Shown piece by piece: positions 1-7,128 of a stretch of 17,035 nt of DNA. The translations under genes were made by a program, and so were the position numbers. Each line of letters begins with the position of its first letter. Position 1 is the first letter of the stretch. Source of the stretch: Prevotella sp. (lineage in GTDB: Bacteria > Bacteroidota > Bacteroidia > Bacteroidales > Bacteroidaceae); contig JAFLSH010000021.1 of assembly GCA_022511055.1 (NCBI GenBank), forward strand, positions 1 to 17,035. The letters are read 5' to 3'. The notes beneath the pieces are model-generated. The model was given only the letters and a program-made list of their open reading frames with translations, was not told the DNA's origin and did no database searches.

Positions 1-15
1 ATGAGTTAAATGACA

Positions 16-44
16 CAAAGGTACTAATAAACAACAACTTACAA
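16..44 (-). promoter_or_regulatory. Candidate minus-strand promoter facing the left edge
   Basis: Read on the minus strand, TACCTTTG (plus positions 16-23) matches the Bacteroidetes -7 consensus TAnnTTTG. A TTG (plus positions 42-44) lies 18 nt upstream of it, close to the expected -33 spacing. Transcription would run leftward out of the window, so a divergent neighbour of mraZ is inferred. No coding sequence for it is visible here. Confidence 0.4.
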
Positions 45-88
45 GGATTTTATCCCCCCATTTGCATATTAGACCAATTTTTTTGATG

Positions 89-96
89 CAAAGTTA
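89..96 (-). promoter_or_regulatory. Second possible minus-strand -7 box
   Basis: The minus-strand reading is TAACTTTG, a perfect match to TAnnTTTG and identical to the plus-strand box in front of mraZ. No TTG is found at the expected -33 distance, so it is weaker support than the box at 16-23. Both could serve the same leftward gene. Confidence 0.25.
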
Positions 97-202
97 GCCG
101 TTTTGTGCTTGAAATAGAGCATAGGAAAGGCTTCTGTTATGTTTGTCATTCAGATAAAGCGAAGCGCACTTTTTCTTAATTAGTGTTAAATTTGAAAAAA
201 TG

Positions 203-227
203 TGGGGGAAAGTGGTGGATTGTGGGG
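203..227 (+). promoter_or_regulatory. Candidate MraZ operator (three TGGNN repeats, 10-bp period)
   Basis: TGGGG (203-207), TGGTG (213-217) and TGGGG (223-227) recur with exactly 5-nt spacers. The outer two lie within an identical 11-bp repeat, TGTGGGGGAAA, at 201-211 and 221-231. E. coli MraZ is known to bind TGGGN repeats separated by 5 nt ahead of its own gene. The array sits where the -33 region of the mraZ promoter would be, so autorepression by occlusion is inferred. The middle repeat deviates from TGGGN. Confidence 0.65.
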
Positions 228-236
228 GAAATTTTG

Positions 237-244
237 TAACTTTG
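237..244 (+). promoter_or_regulatory. Probable dcw cluster promoter (-7 box)
   Basis: TAACTTTG matches the Bacteroidetes -7 consensus TAnnTTTG perfectly and lies 28 nt before the mraZ ATG, which would give a leader of about 20 nt. No good TTG is present at the -33 position; that stretch is occupied by the G-rich repeat array, consistent with a regulated promoter. A second match, TAAATTTG at 187-194, also lacks a -33 element and is less likely. Confidence 0.6.
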
Positions 245-272
245 CGCCAAGAATCTTTCAAGGAATATTGTG

Positions 273-722
273 ATGCGTTTTTTGGGAAGCATAGAAGCCA
301 AGACTGATGCAAAGGGAAGGGTCTTTTTGCCAGCCACGTTCCGCAAGGTGTTGCAGACATCGGGCACGGAATCGCTGGTGATGAACAAGGATTCCTTCCA
401 GGATTGTCTGGTACTCTATCCCCAGAGCGTGTGGGATGAACAGGTGGACTTGCTGCGGTCGAAACTAAACCGCTATAACGCAGAACACCAGAATACTTAC
501 CGCCAGTTTGTTATGTATGCAGAGTCGGTGACCCTCGATGGAAACGGGCGCTTCCTGATTCCGAAGTCCTTTTTGCAGAAAGCGGGCATCGCACAGGAAG
601 TGAAATTCGTAGGTATGGGCGACACCATAGAGATATGGTCGCCAGAGAAGCTCGAAGCGTCAAGGATGGACAGTAAGGAGTTCGGCCAGGCTTTGGAGAG
701 CATCATGAGTGCAACGTTTTAA
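273..722 (+). CDS. mraZ: Transcriptional regulator MraZ
   Basis: MraZ is a small DNA-binding protein of the SpoVT/AbrB fold that forms rings and usually controls its own dcw operon. The protein (149 residues from the ATG) shows the two expected half-repeats, each with a DxxGRxxxP signature: D12-G15-R16-P20 and D89-G92-R93-P97. Length is normal for the family. A GTG at 270 is in frame directly before the ATG at 273. I prefer the ATG, because family members start with one Met followed by F/RFLG-like sequence. It is the first gene of the cluster, 5 nt before rsmH, and lies just downstream of TGGGN-type repeats that are its likely binding site. Confidence 0.95.
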   Translation: MRFLGSIEAKTDAKGRVFLPATFRKVLQTSGTESLVMNKDSFQDCLVLYPQSVWDEQVDLLRSKLNRYNAEHQNTYRQFVMYAESVTLDGNGRFLIPKSFLQKAGIAQEVKFVGMGDTIEIWSPEKLEASRMDSKEFGQALESIMSATF

Positions 723-727
723 GCCAG

Positions 728-1654
728 ATGATAACAGCGCCGACATATCACGAGCCAGTACTTCTCAACGAGAGTATTGACGGGCTGGGCATCCAGCCCG
801 GCGGCGTTTACATAGATGTAACGTTTGGCGGCGGCGGGCACAGCCGTGAGATTCTGCGCCGGCTGGGGCCGAAGGGCCGGCTCTTCGGTTTTGACCAAGA
901 TGCCGATGCCGAGCGCAACATCATCGGTGACAGCCGTTTCACGTTTGTCAGGAGCAACTTCAGGTATGTCGGTCAGTGGATGCGCTTCTATGGCGTTGAG
1001 CGGATAGACGGCCTGCTGGCTGACCTGGGTGTCTCGAGCCATCATCTTGATGATGAGCAGCGCGGCTTTTCGTTCCGCTATCCCGAAGGGCCGCTGGATA
1101 TGCGCATGAACAACCGGGCCGGGCTGACAGCGGCTGAGGTGGTGAACGGCTATGACGAACAGCGGCTGGCCAACGTGCTGTATCTGTACGGCGAGCTGAG
1201 GACTGCGCGGAAGATGGCGGCCGCCATCGTGAAGGCCCGGGCGGCCGGGCGCATAGAGACGGCGGGCGAGCTGATGAAGGTGACTGAGGCAACGATAGGC
1301 GGGCGGCCGGGGCCGGTGCAGAAGAAGGAGTATGCCAAGCTGTTCCAGGCGCTGCGCATAGAGGTAAACCACGAGATGGAGGCGCTGAAAGAGATGCTGC
1401 TGGGTGCCACGGCGCTGCTGAGGGCGGGCGGCCGCCTGTCGGTCATCACCTACCACTCGCTTGAAGACCGCATCGTGAAGAACGTGATGAAGGCGGGCAA
1501 CGCCGAGGGAAGTGTCAGCCAGGATTTCTTCGGGCGCATACACACCCCGTTCCGGGCCGTCAACAAGGTGGCGGTGGCCTCGGATGAAGAGGTGGCGCGC
1601 AACCCGAGAAGCCGGAGTGCCAAACTGAGAATAGCAGAGAAGACAGATGAGTGA
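728..1654 (+). CDS. rsmH: 16S rRNA (cytosine(1402)-N(4))-methyltransferase RsmH
   Basis: RsmH (formerly MraW) transfers a methyl group from S-adenosylmethionine to N4 of C1402 in the 16S rRNA decoding centre. The 308-residue protein has the glycine-rich SAM site VTFGGGGHSREIL starting at residue 31, the family block DLGVSSHHLD at 99-108, and YHSLEDR at 242-248 near the C-terminus, followed by the usual NPRSRSAKLR ending. Length and order of motifs are typical. The start is fixed by the block TYHEPVLLNE at residues 6-15, which family members carry a few residues from their N-terminus. The gene is second in the cluster and its last 8 nt overlap the start of the next gene, which suggests translational coupling. 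Confidence 0.97.
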   Translation: MITAPTYHEPVLLNESIDGLGIQPGGVYIDVTFGGGGHSREILRRLGPKGRLFGFDQDADAERNIIGDSRFTFVRSNFRYVGQWMRFYGVERIDGLLADLGVSSHHLDDEQRGFSFRYPEGPLDMRMNNRAGLTAAEVVNGYDEQRLANVLYLYGELRTARKMAAAIVKARAAGRIETAGELMKVTEATIGGRPGPVQKKEYAKLFQALRIEVNHEMEALKEMLLGATALLRAGGRLSVITYHSLEDRIVKNVMKAGNAEGSVSQDFFGRIHTPFRAVNKVAVASDEEVARNPRSRSAKLRIAEKTDE

Positions 1655-2183
1655 GAACGAGATAGATTTGCAGGTGACCAACCTGAGCGAGCAGCAGCCC
1701 CAGCCTGAACAGCCGGCGGCAGAGCGCGAAGAGGTGAGCGCAGCGGAGAAACCCGCCGCCAGTTCCTCGTTGAAGGAAGAGCTGAAGGCCACGGAGCGGA
1801 AAGCCCTGAAGCGCCTGAAGGAAATCAAGGCCAACGTGAGCGAGGAAGACCAGACACCCATCGGCGCGCAGACCCTGCGCAAGATTCTGGGCGGCGATAT
1901 CTTGTCGGCCGACCTGGTGCGGCGGCAGGTGTGGCTCTTCCTGTTGGTGGTACTCTTCACGGTGGTCTACGTGGCCTTCCGCTACCAGTGCCAGCAGGAT
2001 ATGATACGCATAGCCCAGCTGGAAAACCAGCTGAAAGATGTCAAGTACAAGGCACTCAGCTCGTCGAGTACGCTCACCGAGCGCTGCCGCGAGAGCCGCG
2101 TGCTGGAGATGTTGAAACAAAACAAGGACTCGTTGCTGAAAATCAGTGACCAGCCGCCATATATCATAAACATAGATGAGTAA
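1647..2183 (+). CDS. FtsL-like bitopic division protein
   Basis: This 178-residue protein has a long charged, Pro/Glu/Ala-rich cytoplasmic N-terminus (about residues 1-92), a single membrane segment at about 95-112 (VWLFLLVVLFTVVYVAFR), and a short periplasmic part whose first 20 residues look coiled-coil forming. That topology, and its position between rsmH and the septal PBP gene, is that of FtsL, the divisome regulator that works with FtsB and FtsQ to activate FtsW/FtsI. Sequence similarity to proteobacterial FtsL is not evident by eye, so the call rests on topology and synteny. It overlaps both neighbours by 8 nt. The N-terminal tail is longer than in classical FtsL (about 120 residues total in E. 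coli). Confidence 0.75.
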   Translation: MSENEIDLQVTNLSEQQPQPEQPAAEREEVSAAEKPAASSSLKEELKATERKALKRLKEIKANVSEEDQTPIGAQTLRKILGGDILSADLVRRQVWLFLLVVLFTVVYVAFRYQCQQDMIRIAQLENQLKDVKYKALSSSSTLTERCRESRVLEMLKQNKDSLLKISDQPPYIINIDE

Positions 2184-4287
2184 GTTTAACAGTGGAAAAG
2201 TGATGCCGCGCTATCTGTTTATAGCCGTGCTGCTGACATTTGCCGGGGTGGCCATTGTCGCCAAGACCCTTTACATCATGACTGCCAAGAAGGACTACTG
2301 GACTACGGTCCAGCAGCAGATGAAACATGACTCCATCCCCGTGAAGCCCAACCGTGGCAACATACTGAGCAGCAACGGGCAGCTGATGGCCAGCTCCATA
2401 CCTGAATACAGGATTTACATGGACTTCCAGGCCGGGGGCGAGAAGAAAGACTCGCTCTGGGAGCTGAAGCTCGATAGCATCTGCATGGGTCTGCACGAGA
2501 TATTCCCGCAGAAGACGGTCGAGGAGTTCCGCCGCGACTTGGAAGAGGGCCGCCACAAGGTCAACAAGAACGGCTCTGTGGGGGCGCGGCACTGGCCGGT
2601 GTGGAAAAGGCGCATCAACTACAACACGTTCACCGAGGTGCGCAAGCTGCCGGTGTTCAACCTGAGCGTCTACAAGGGCGGCTTCCACTGGGAAGAGTTC
2701 AATGCCCGCCGCCGCCCGTTTGGCTCGCTGGCCCAGCGCACGGTGGGCGATATGTTTGGCGCCAAAGATACGGCGCGCTGCGGTCTGGAGCTGAGCTTCG
2801 ACTCCATTCTGCGCGGCAGCAACGGCCTGGTGCGCCACCAGAAGGTGCTGAACAAGATACTGAGTGTCACGCTGGAAGAGCCTGTCGACGGGGCTGACAT
2901 TGTCACCACCATTGATGTGGGCATGCAAGACTTGGCTGAGCGCGCCGTGATAGACGAGCTGAAGGAAATCAACGGAGACCTGGGCGTGGCCATCCTGATG
3001 GAAGTGAAGACAGGTGATGTGAAGGCCATTGTCAACATGAGCAAGGTGGGTGATGGGCAGTATGCCGAGGTTATCAACAACGCCATCAGCTACCGCTGCG
3101 AGCCGGGCTCGGTGTTCAAGGTGGCCAGCATCATGGTGGCGCTTGATGATGGGGTGATACCCAACGATACGAGCTATATAATCCACACGGGCAGCGGTGT
3201 CATGCAGATGCACGGCCGCGATATGAAAGACCACAACTGGCGGCGCGGCGGCTATCAGGATATCAACGTGGCGCGCACTCTGGAAGTCAGTTCCAACATC
3301 GGCACGAGCTATGTCATCGACAAGTTCTATGGCGCTCACCCCGAGAAATACGTGCAGGGGCTCTACCGGGTGGGCATGAACGAAGATTTGAAGCTGCCGC
3401 TGGTAGGCTACCGCCCACCTGTCATCCGCATGCCTGACACCAAGACCACCGACCGCGCCAAGTACTGGTCGAAGACCACGCTGCCATGGATGTCAATAGG
3501 CTATGAGACACAGATTGCGCCGATTAACACGGTGGCATTCTATAATGCCATTGCCAACAACGGCAAGATGATGCGCCCAAGATTTGTGAAGCAGCTGGTG
3601 AAGGATGGTCAGGTCATCAAGGAATTTGAGCCTGAGGTCATCAAGGAGCGCATAGCCAAGAAAGAGACCATCGAGACCATGCAGACCATACTGGAACACG
3701 TGGTCAGCCAGGGCTTGGGAAAGAAAGCCGGCCCGCTGTCAAAGTCGTTCAAGGTGGCCGGCAAGACGGGAACGGCACAGATAGCCGATGAACACGGTGG
3801 CTACCACTCGGGTACTACGCGCTACTGGTTGTCGTTTGCCGGTTATTTCCCCGCCGATAATCCCCGCTACACGTGCATTGTGTGCTTGCGCAAGAGCGGC
3901 CTGCCCGCCTCGGGCGGCGGCATGAGCGGCGTGGTGTTCCGCCACATTGCCGAAGGTGTCATGGCCCAGAATCTGAAGAGGCGTGTTGAGGACTCAAAAG
4001 ACGAAGAGTCAAGCCCCGTGCCCGATGTGAAGGGCGGTGATGAGAAGGCGGCCACCTACGTGATGGACCGTTTGGGGGTGAAGGCCCGAGTGCCTGAACG
4101 GCCGAAGTACGGCAAGGAGCAGATGCCCGATGTTACGGGCATGGGTGCCCGCGATGCCGTCTACCAGCTGGAGAGCCGCGGCTTGAAGGTCACGGTGACC
4201 GGCCGCGGCAAGGTGAGGGAGCAGAGCCTGGCTGCCGGCAAGTCTATTACACCGGGCATGACCTGTAAGTTGAAATTAGGAATCTGA
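2176..4287 (+). CDS. ftsI: Septal peptidoglycan transpeptidase FtsI (class B PBP with PASTA domain)
   Basis: This D,D-transpeptidase crosslinks septal peptidoglycan and is the partner of FtsW. The 703-residue protein has a short cytoplasmic N-terminus, one membrane anchor at about residues 12-34, a PBP dimerisation region to about 230, and a transpeptidase domain. The three active-site motifs are intact: S312-V-F-K315 (catalytic Ser312), S372-S-N374 and K530-T-G532. A PASTA domain fills the end (650-703), beginning MPDVTG, after a charged linker at about 600-649. PASTA domains are usual in Gram-positive PBPs and also occur in Bacteroidetes FtsI. The start overlaps the ftsL-like stop by 8 nt. 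Sometimes annotated as penicillin-binding protein 2/3 or as spoVD-like. Confidence 0.95.
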   Translation: MSKFNSGKVMPRYLFIAVLLTFAGVAIVAKTLYIMTAKKDYWTTVQQQMKHDSIPVKPNRGNILSSNGQLMASSIPEYRIYMDFQAGGEKKDSLWELKLDSICMGLHEIFPQKTVEEFRRDLEEGRHKVNKNGSVGARHWPVWKRRINYNTFTEVRKLPVFNLSVYKGGFHWEEFNARRRPFGSLAQRTVGDMFGAKDTARCGLELSFDSILRGSNGLVRHQKVLNKILSVTLEEPVDGADIVTTIDVGMQDLAERAVIDELKEINGDLGVAILMEVKTGDVKAIVNMSKVGDGQYAEVINNAISYRCEPGSVFKVASIMVALDDGVIPNDTSYIIHTGSGVMQMHGRDMKDHNWRRGGYQDINVARTLEVSSNIGTSYVIDKFYGAHPEKYVQGLYRVGMNEDLKLPLVGYRPPVIRMPDTKTTDRAKYWSKTTLPWMSIGYETQIAPINTVAFYNAIANNGKMMRPRFVKQLVKDGQVIKEFEPEVIKERIAKKETIETMQTILEHVVSQGLGKKAGPLSKSFKVAGKTGTAQIADEHGGYHSGTTRYWLSFAGYFPADNPRYTCIVCLRKSGLPASGGGMSGVVFRHIAEGVMAQNLKRRVEDSKDEESSPVPDVKGGDEKAATYVMDRLGVKARVPERPKYGKEQMPDVTGMGARDAVYQLESRGLKVTVTGRGKVREQSLAAGKSITPGMTCKLKLGI

Positions 4288-4317
4288 GGAAAAAGTAGCA
4301 GAAAGGAGCAAACTGAT

Positions 4318-5772
4318 ATGAAGCTGAACGAACTGTTGAAGAATGTCAAGCCGCTGGCCATCAAGGGTAATGACCAGGTGGAGATAGCCGGAGTGAAGAT
4401 TGACTCGCGGCAGGTAAAACCCGGCTGCCTGTTCGTGGCCATTAAGGGTACGCAGGTCGATGGGCACCGCTTCATCGGCAAGGCTGTGGAGCTGGGCGCC
4501 AGCGCCATACTCTGCGAAGCGTTGCCCGAGACTTTGGCCGATGGCGTAACCTACGTGCAGGTGAAGTCGACAGAGGCCGCTGTCGGGCCGGTGGCAACGC
4601 TGTTCCACGGCGACCCGACCGCGCGGCTGAAGCTGGTGGGGGTGACAGGCACCAACGGAAAGACCACCATCGCCACGCTGCTTTTCAACATGTTCAGGAA
4701 GTTTGGCCACCGCTGCGGTCTGCTCAGCACGGTCTGCAACTACATAGAAGATGAGGCGATACCGGCCAGCCACACCACGCCAGATGCCATAGAGCTGAAC
4801 GAGCTGTTGGGGCGCATGGCTGCGGCGGGCTGCGAATATGTGTTCATGGAATGTTCCAGCCACGCCATTGCCCAGAAGCGCATCGGCGGGCTGCGGTTTG
4901 CCGGCGGGCTGTTTACCAACCTGACCCGTGACCACCTGGACTATCATAAGACCTTTGAGAACTACCGCGATGCAAAGAAGGCTTTCTTTGACAGTCTGCC
5001 GAAACAAGCCTTTGCCATCACCAATGCCGATGACAAGAACGGCCTGTTCATGGTGCAAAACACCAAGGCGCAGGTGAAGACCTACTCGACCCGCACACTG
5101 GCCGACTTCCGTGCCCGAATCATTGAATGCCATTTCGAGGGCATGTATCTTGACATTGATGGGCGTGAGGTGGGTGTGCAGTTTATTGGCAAGTTCAACG
5201 TGTCAAACCTGCTTTGTGTCTATGGGGCTGCGGTGATGCTGGGCAAGCAGCCAGAGGATATTCTGCTGATTATGAGTACGCTGAAGAGTGTCAGCGGCCG
5301 GCTGGAGCCGGTGCGCTCGCCGGAAGGCGTAACAGCCATAGTCGACTACGCCCATACGCCTGATGCACTGGAGAATGTGCTGAATGCCATCCATGAAGTA
5401 CTTGACGGTAAGGAAGGCAAGATTATCACCGTCTGCGGAGCGGGCGGCAATCGCGACAAGGGCAAGCGCCCGCTCATGGCTCAGGAAGCCGTGAAGCAGA
5501 GCGACCGTGTCATTATCACTTCAGACAATCCCCGCTTTGAAGAGCCGCAGGATATCATCAACGATATGCTGGCCGGCCTGGAACAGAGGCAGATGAAGAA
5601 AGTGGTGTCGATTGTTGACCGGCGCGAGGCTATCCGCACGGCCATCATGATGGCTCAGGCAGGTGATGTGATTCTCATTGCCGGAAAAGGCCATGAGGAC
5701 TATCAGGAAGTCAAGGGTGTGAAACACCACTTTGATGACCGTGAGGTAGTGCGCGAAATCTTTGCGCAGTAA
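4318..5772 (+). CDS. murE: UDP-N-acetylmuramoyl-L-alanyl-D-glutamate--2,6-diaminopimelate ligase MurE
   Basis: MurE is the cytoplasmic ATP-dependent ligase that adds the third residue to the peptidoglycan stem peptide. The 484-residue protein has the three Mur ligase domains. The P-loop is G111-TNGKTT (111-117), and the family block TNLTRDHLDYH lies in the central domain. The C-terminal domain carries D403-N-P-R406, the signature of enzymes that select meso-diaminopimelate rather than lysine, so a DAP-type wall is inferred. An AGGAG at 4304-4308, 9 nt before the ATG, looks like a real Shine-Dalgarno site, which is uncommon in this lineage. It lies 30 nt after ftsI. Confidence 0.96.
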   Translation: MKLNELLKNVKPLAIKGNDQVEIAGVKIDSRQVKPGCLFVAIKGTQVDGHRFIGKAVELGASAILCEALPETLADGVTYVQVKSTEAAVGPVATLFHGDPTARLKLVGVTGTNGKTTIATLLFNMFRKFGHRCGLLSTVCNYIEDEAIPASHTTPDAIELNELLGRMAAAGCEYVFMECSSHAIAQKRIGGLRFAGGLFTNLTRDHLDYHKTFENYRDAKKAFFDSLPKQAFAITNADDKNGLFMVQNTKAQVKTYSTRTLADFRARIIECHFEGMYLDIDGREVGVQFIGKFNVSNLLCVYGAAVMLGKQPEDILLIMSTLKSVSGRLEPVRSPEGVTAIVDYAHTPDALENVLNAIHEVLDGKEGKIITVCGAGGNRDKGKRPLMAQEAVKQSDRVIITSDNPRFEEPQDIINDMLAGLEQRQMKKVVSIVDRREAIRTAIMMAQAGDVILIAGKGHEDYQEVKGVKHHFDDREVVREIFAQ

Positions 5773-5783
5773 AAAAGGCGAAT

Positions 5784-5814
5784 CGTAGATGTTGTAAACA
5801 ATTAAACCGTAGAT
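5784..5814 (+). repeat. Short direct repeat in the murE-mraY gap
   Basis: CGTAGAT occurs at 5784-5790 and 5808-5814, a 24-bp period, within the 48-nt gap before mraY. No TAnnTTTG box or hairpin is present here. The repeat is short and could be chance. Confidence 0.3.
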
Positions 5815-5820
5815 ATACAG

Positions 5821-7092
5821 ATGCTGTACTATTTGTTCCGTTTCCTCGAGCAGTTCGACATACCAGGCTCTCACCTGTGGTCGTATGTGTCGTTCCGTTC
5901 ACTGCTGACACTTATCCTGTCGCTGCTCATCTCGGCATGGTTTGGTGAGTACTTCATCAAGTTCATGCGGCGTAAGAAGATTTACGAGACGGAGCGTGAC
6001 CCGTCTATCGACCCCTTTGGTGTTGAGAAGAAGGGCGTGCCCACCATGGGCGGCATCATTATCATTGTCTCCATGTTAGTGCCGGTGCTGCTGCTGGGCC
6101 GCCTGCGCAACATTTACATCATTCTGATGATTATCACCACGTTGTGGCTGGGATTCTTGGGATTTCTCGATGACTATATCAAGATTTTCCGCCGCAGCAA
6201 GGATGGGCTGAAAGGCCGTTACAAGATAGTGGGGCAGCTGTCGATAGGCTTCATTGTGGGGCTGACACTCTGGCTCAGCCCTGATGCCGTGGTGCGCGAG
6301 AATGTATCCGTGCCGCAGCATAATCAGCAAGTGGTGGTGAAGCATAACCCTGAGGCCGTGAAGTCGTTGCAGACTACCATTCCGTTTGTGAAGAATCACA
6401 ACCTGAACTACTCGCAGGTGATGGGCTTCCTGGGCAAGTACAAGGTGGCAGGCGGCTGGGTGCTGTTCGTGCTGATGACCATTCTCGTGGTGACCGCAGT
6501 GTCGAATGGCGCAAACCTGAACGATGGCATGGATGGCATGTGCGCAGGCAACTCGGCCATTGTGGGCGTTGTGTTGGGCATATTGGCCTATGTCTCATCG
6601 CATGTCGGCTTCGCCTCTTACTTTGATATCATGTACATTCCGCACTCTGAGGAGTTGGTGGTCTTCCTCTGCGCGTTTGTTGGTGCTATGATTGGCTTCC
6701 TGTGGTACAATGCCTATCCGGCTCAGGTGTTCATGGGCGACACAGGCTCGTTGGCTATCGGCGGAGTCATTGGTGTCTGTGCCATTATCATTCATAAGGA
6801 GTTGCTGCTGCCCATTCTGTGCGGCGTGTTCTTTGTCGAAAGCCTGAGTGTCATCATTCAGACCCAGTGGTTTAAGCTGATGAAGCGGAAGGGCAGACGC
6901 GTACGTGTGTTCCGTGCCACGCCTATCCATGATAACTTCCGCCGGCTCGACTCCCAGCTCGACCCCACTTCCACCTACATCTTGCGCGGCTGGCCGAAAC
7001 GCCAGTTCCATGAGTCGAAAATCACGTTCCGCTTCTGGATAGTCACTATCATCTTGGCGGCACTGACCATTATTACACTGAAAATCAGGTAA
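5821..7092 (+). CDS. mraY: Phospho-N-acetylmuramoyl-pentapeptide-transferase MraY
   Basis: MraY is the polytopic inner-membrane enzyme that moves phospho-MurNAc-pentapeptide from UDP onto undecaprenyl phosphate to make lipid I. The 423-residue protein has many hydrophobic helices and the expected catalytic elements: D117-D118 in LDDYIK, N232-LNDGMDG (232-239), and D307 in FMGDTGS. About 45 extra residues, compared with the E. coli enzyme, lie between the first two motifs (about 155-205, predicted periplasmic), as in other Bacteroidales. The HHH motif reads IHDNF: only the first His (H370) is kept, with D371 and N372 in place of the other two. The gene lies 48 nt after murE and 36 nt before murD. 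Confidence 0.96.
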   Translation: MLYYLFRFLEQFDIPGSHLWSYVSFRSLLTLILSLLISAWFGEYFIKFMRRKKIYETERDPSIDPFGVEKKGVPTMGGIIIIVSMLVPVLLLGRLRNIYIILMIITTLWLGFLGFLDDYIKIFRRSKDGLKGRYKIVGQLSIGFIVGLTLWLSPDAVVRENVSVPQHNQQVVVKHNPEAVKSLQTTIPFVKNHNLNYSQVMGFLGKYKVAGGWVLFVLMTILVVTAVSNGANLNDGMDGMCAGNSAIVGVVLGILAYVSSHVGFASYFDIMYIPHSEELVVFLCAFVGAMIGFLWYNAYPAQVFMGDTGSLAIGGVIGVCAIIIHKELLLPILCGVFFVESLSVIIQTQWFKLMKRKGRRVRVFRATPIHDNFRRLDSQLDPTSTYILRGWPKRQFHESKITFRFWIVTIILAALTIITLKIR

Positions 7093-7128
7093 TCCCACAT
7101 ACTTCAACTTATCACACCAACAGGAGAA

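Noticed and set aside
94..388. Short minus-strand open frames in the region upstream of mraZ
   Set aside because: They run into mraZ on the opposite strand, look unlike any known protein, and overlap the promoter and operator candidates.
719..1960. Long minus-strand open frame of 413 codons opposite rsmH and the ftsL-like gene
   Set aside because: It lies antisense to two clearly coding genes with recognised motifs, has no recognisable domain, and is explained by high GC content and codon bias.
2164..3339. Minus-strand open frame of 391 codons opposite ftsI
   Set aside because: Antisense shadow of ftsI, rich in His, Ala and Val as expected from reverse reading of a biased coding sequence; no domain recognised.
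4276..5133. Minus-strand open frame of 285 codons opposite murE
   Set aside because: Complete overlap with murE, which has intact catalytic motifs; composition is that of a shadow frame.
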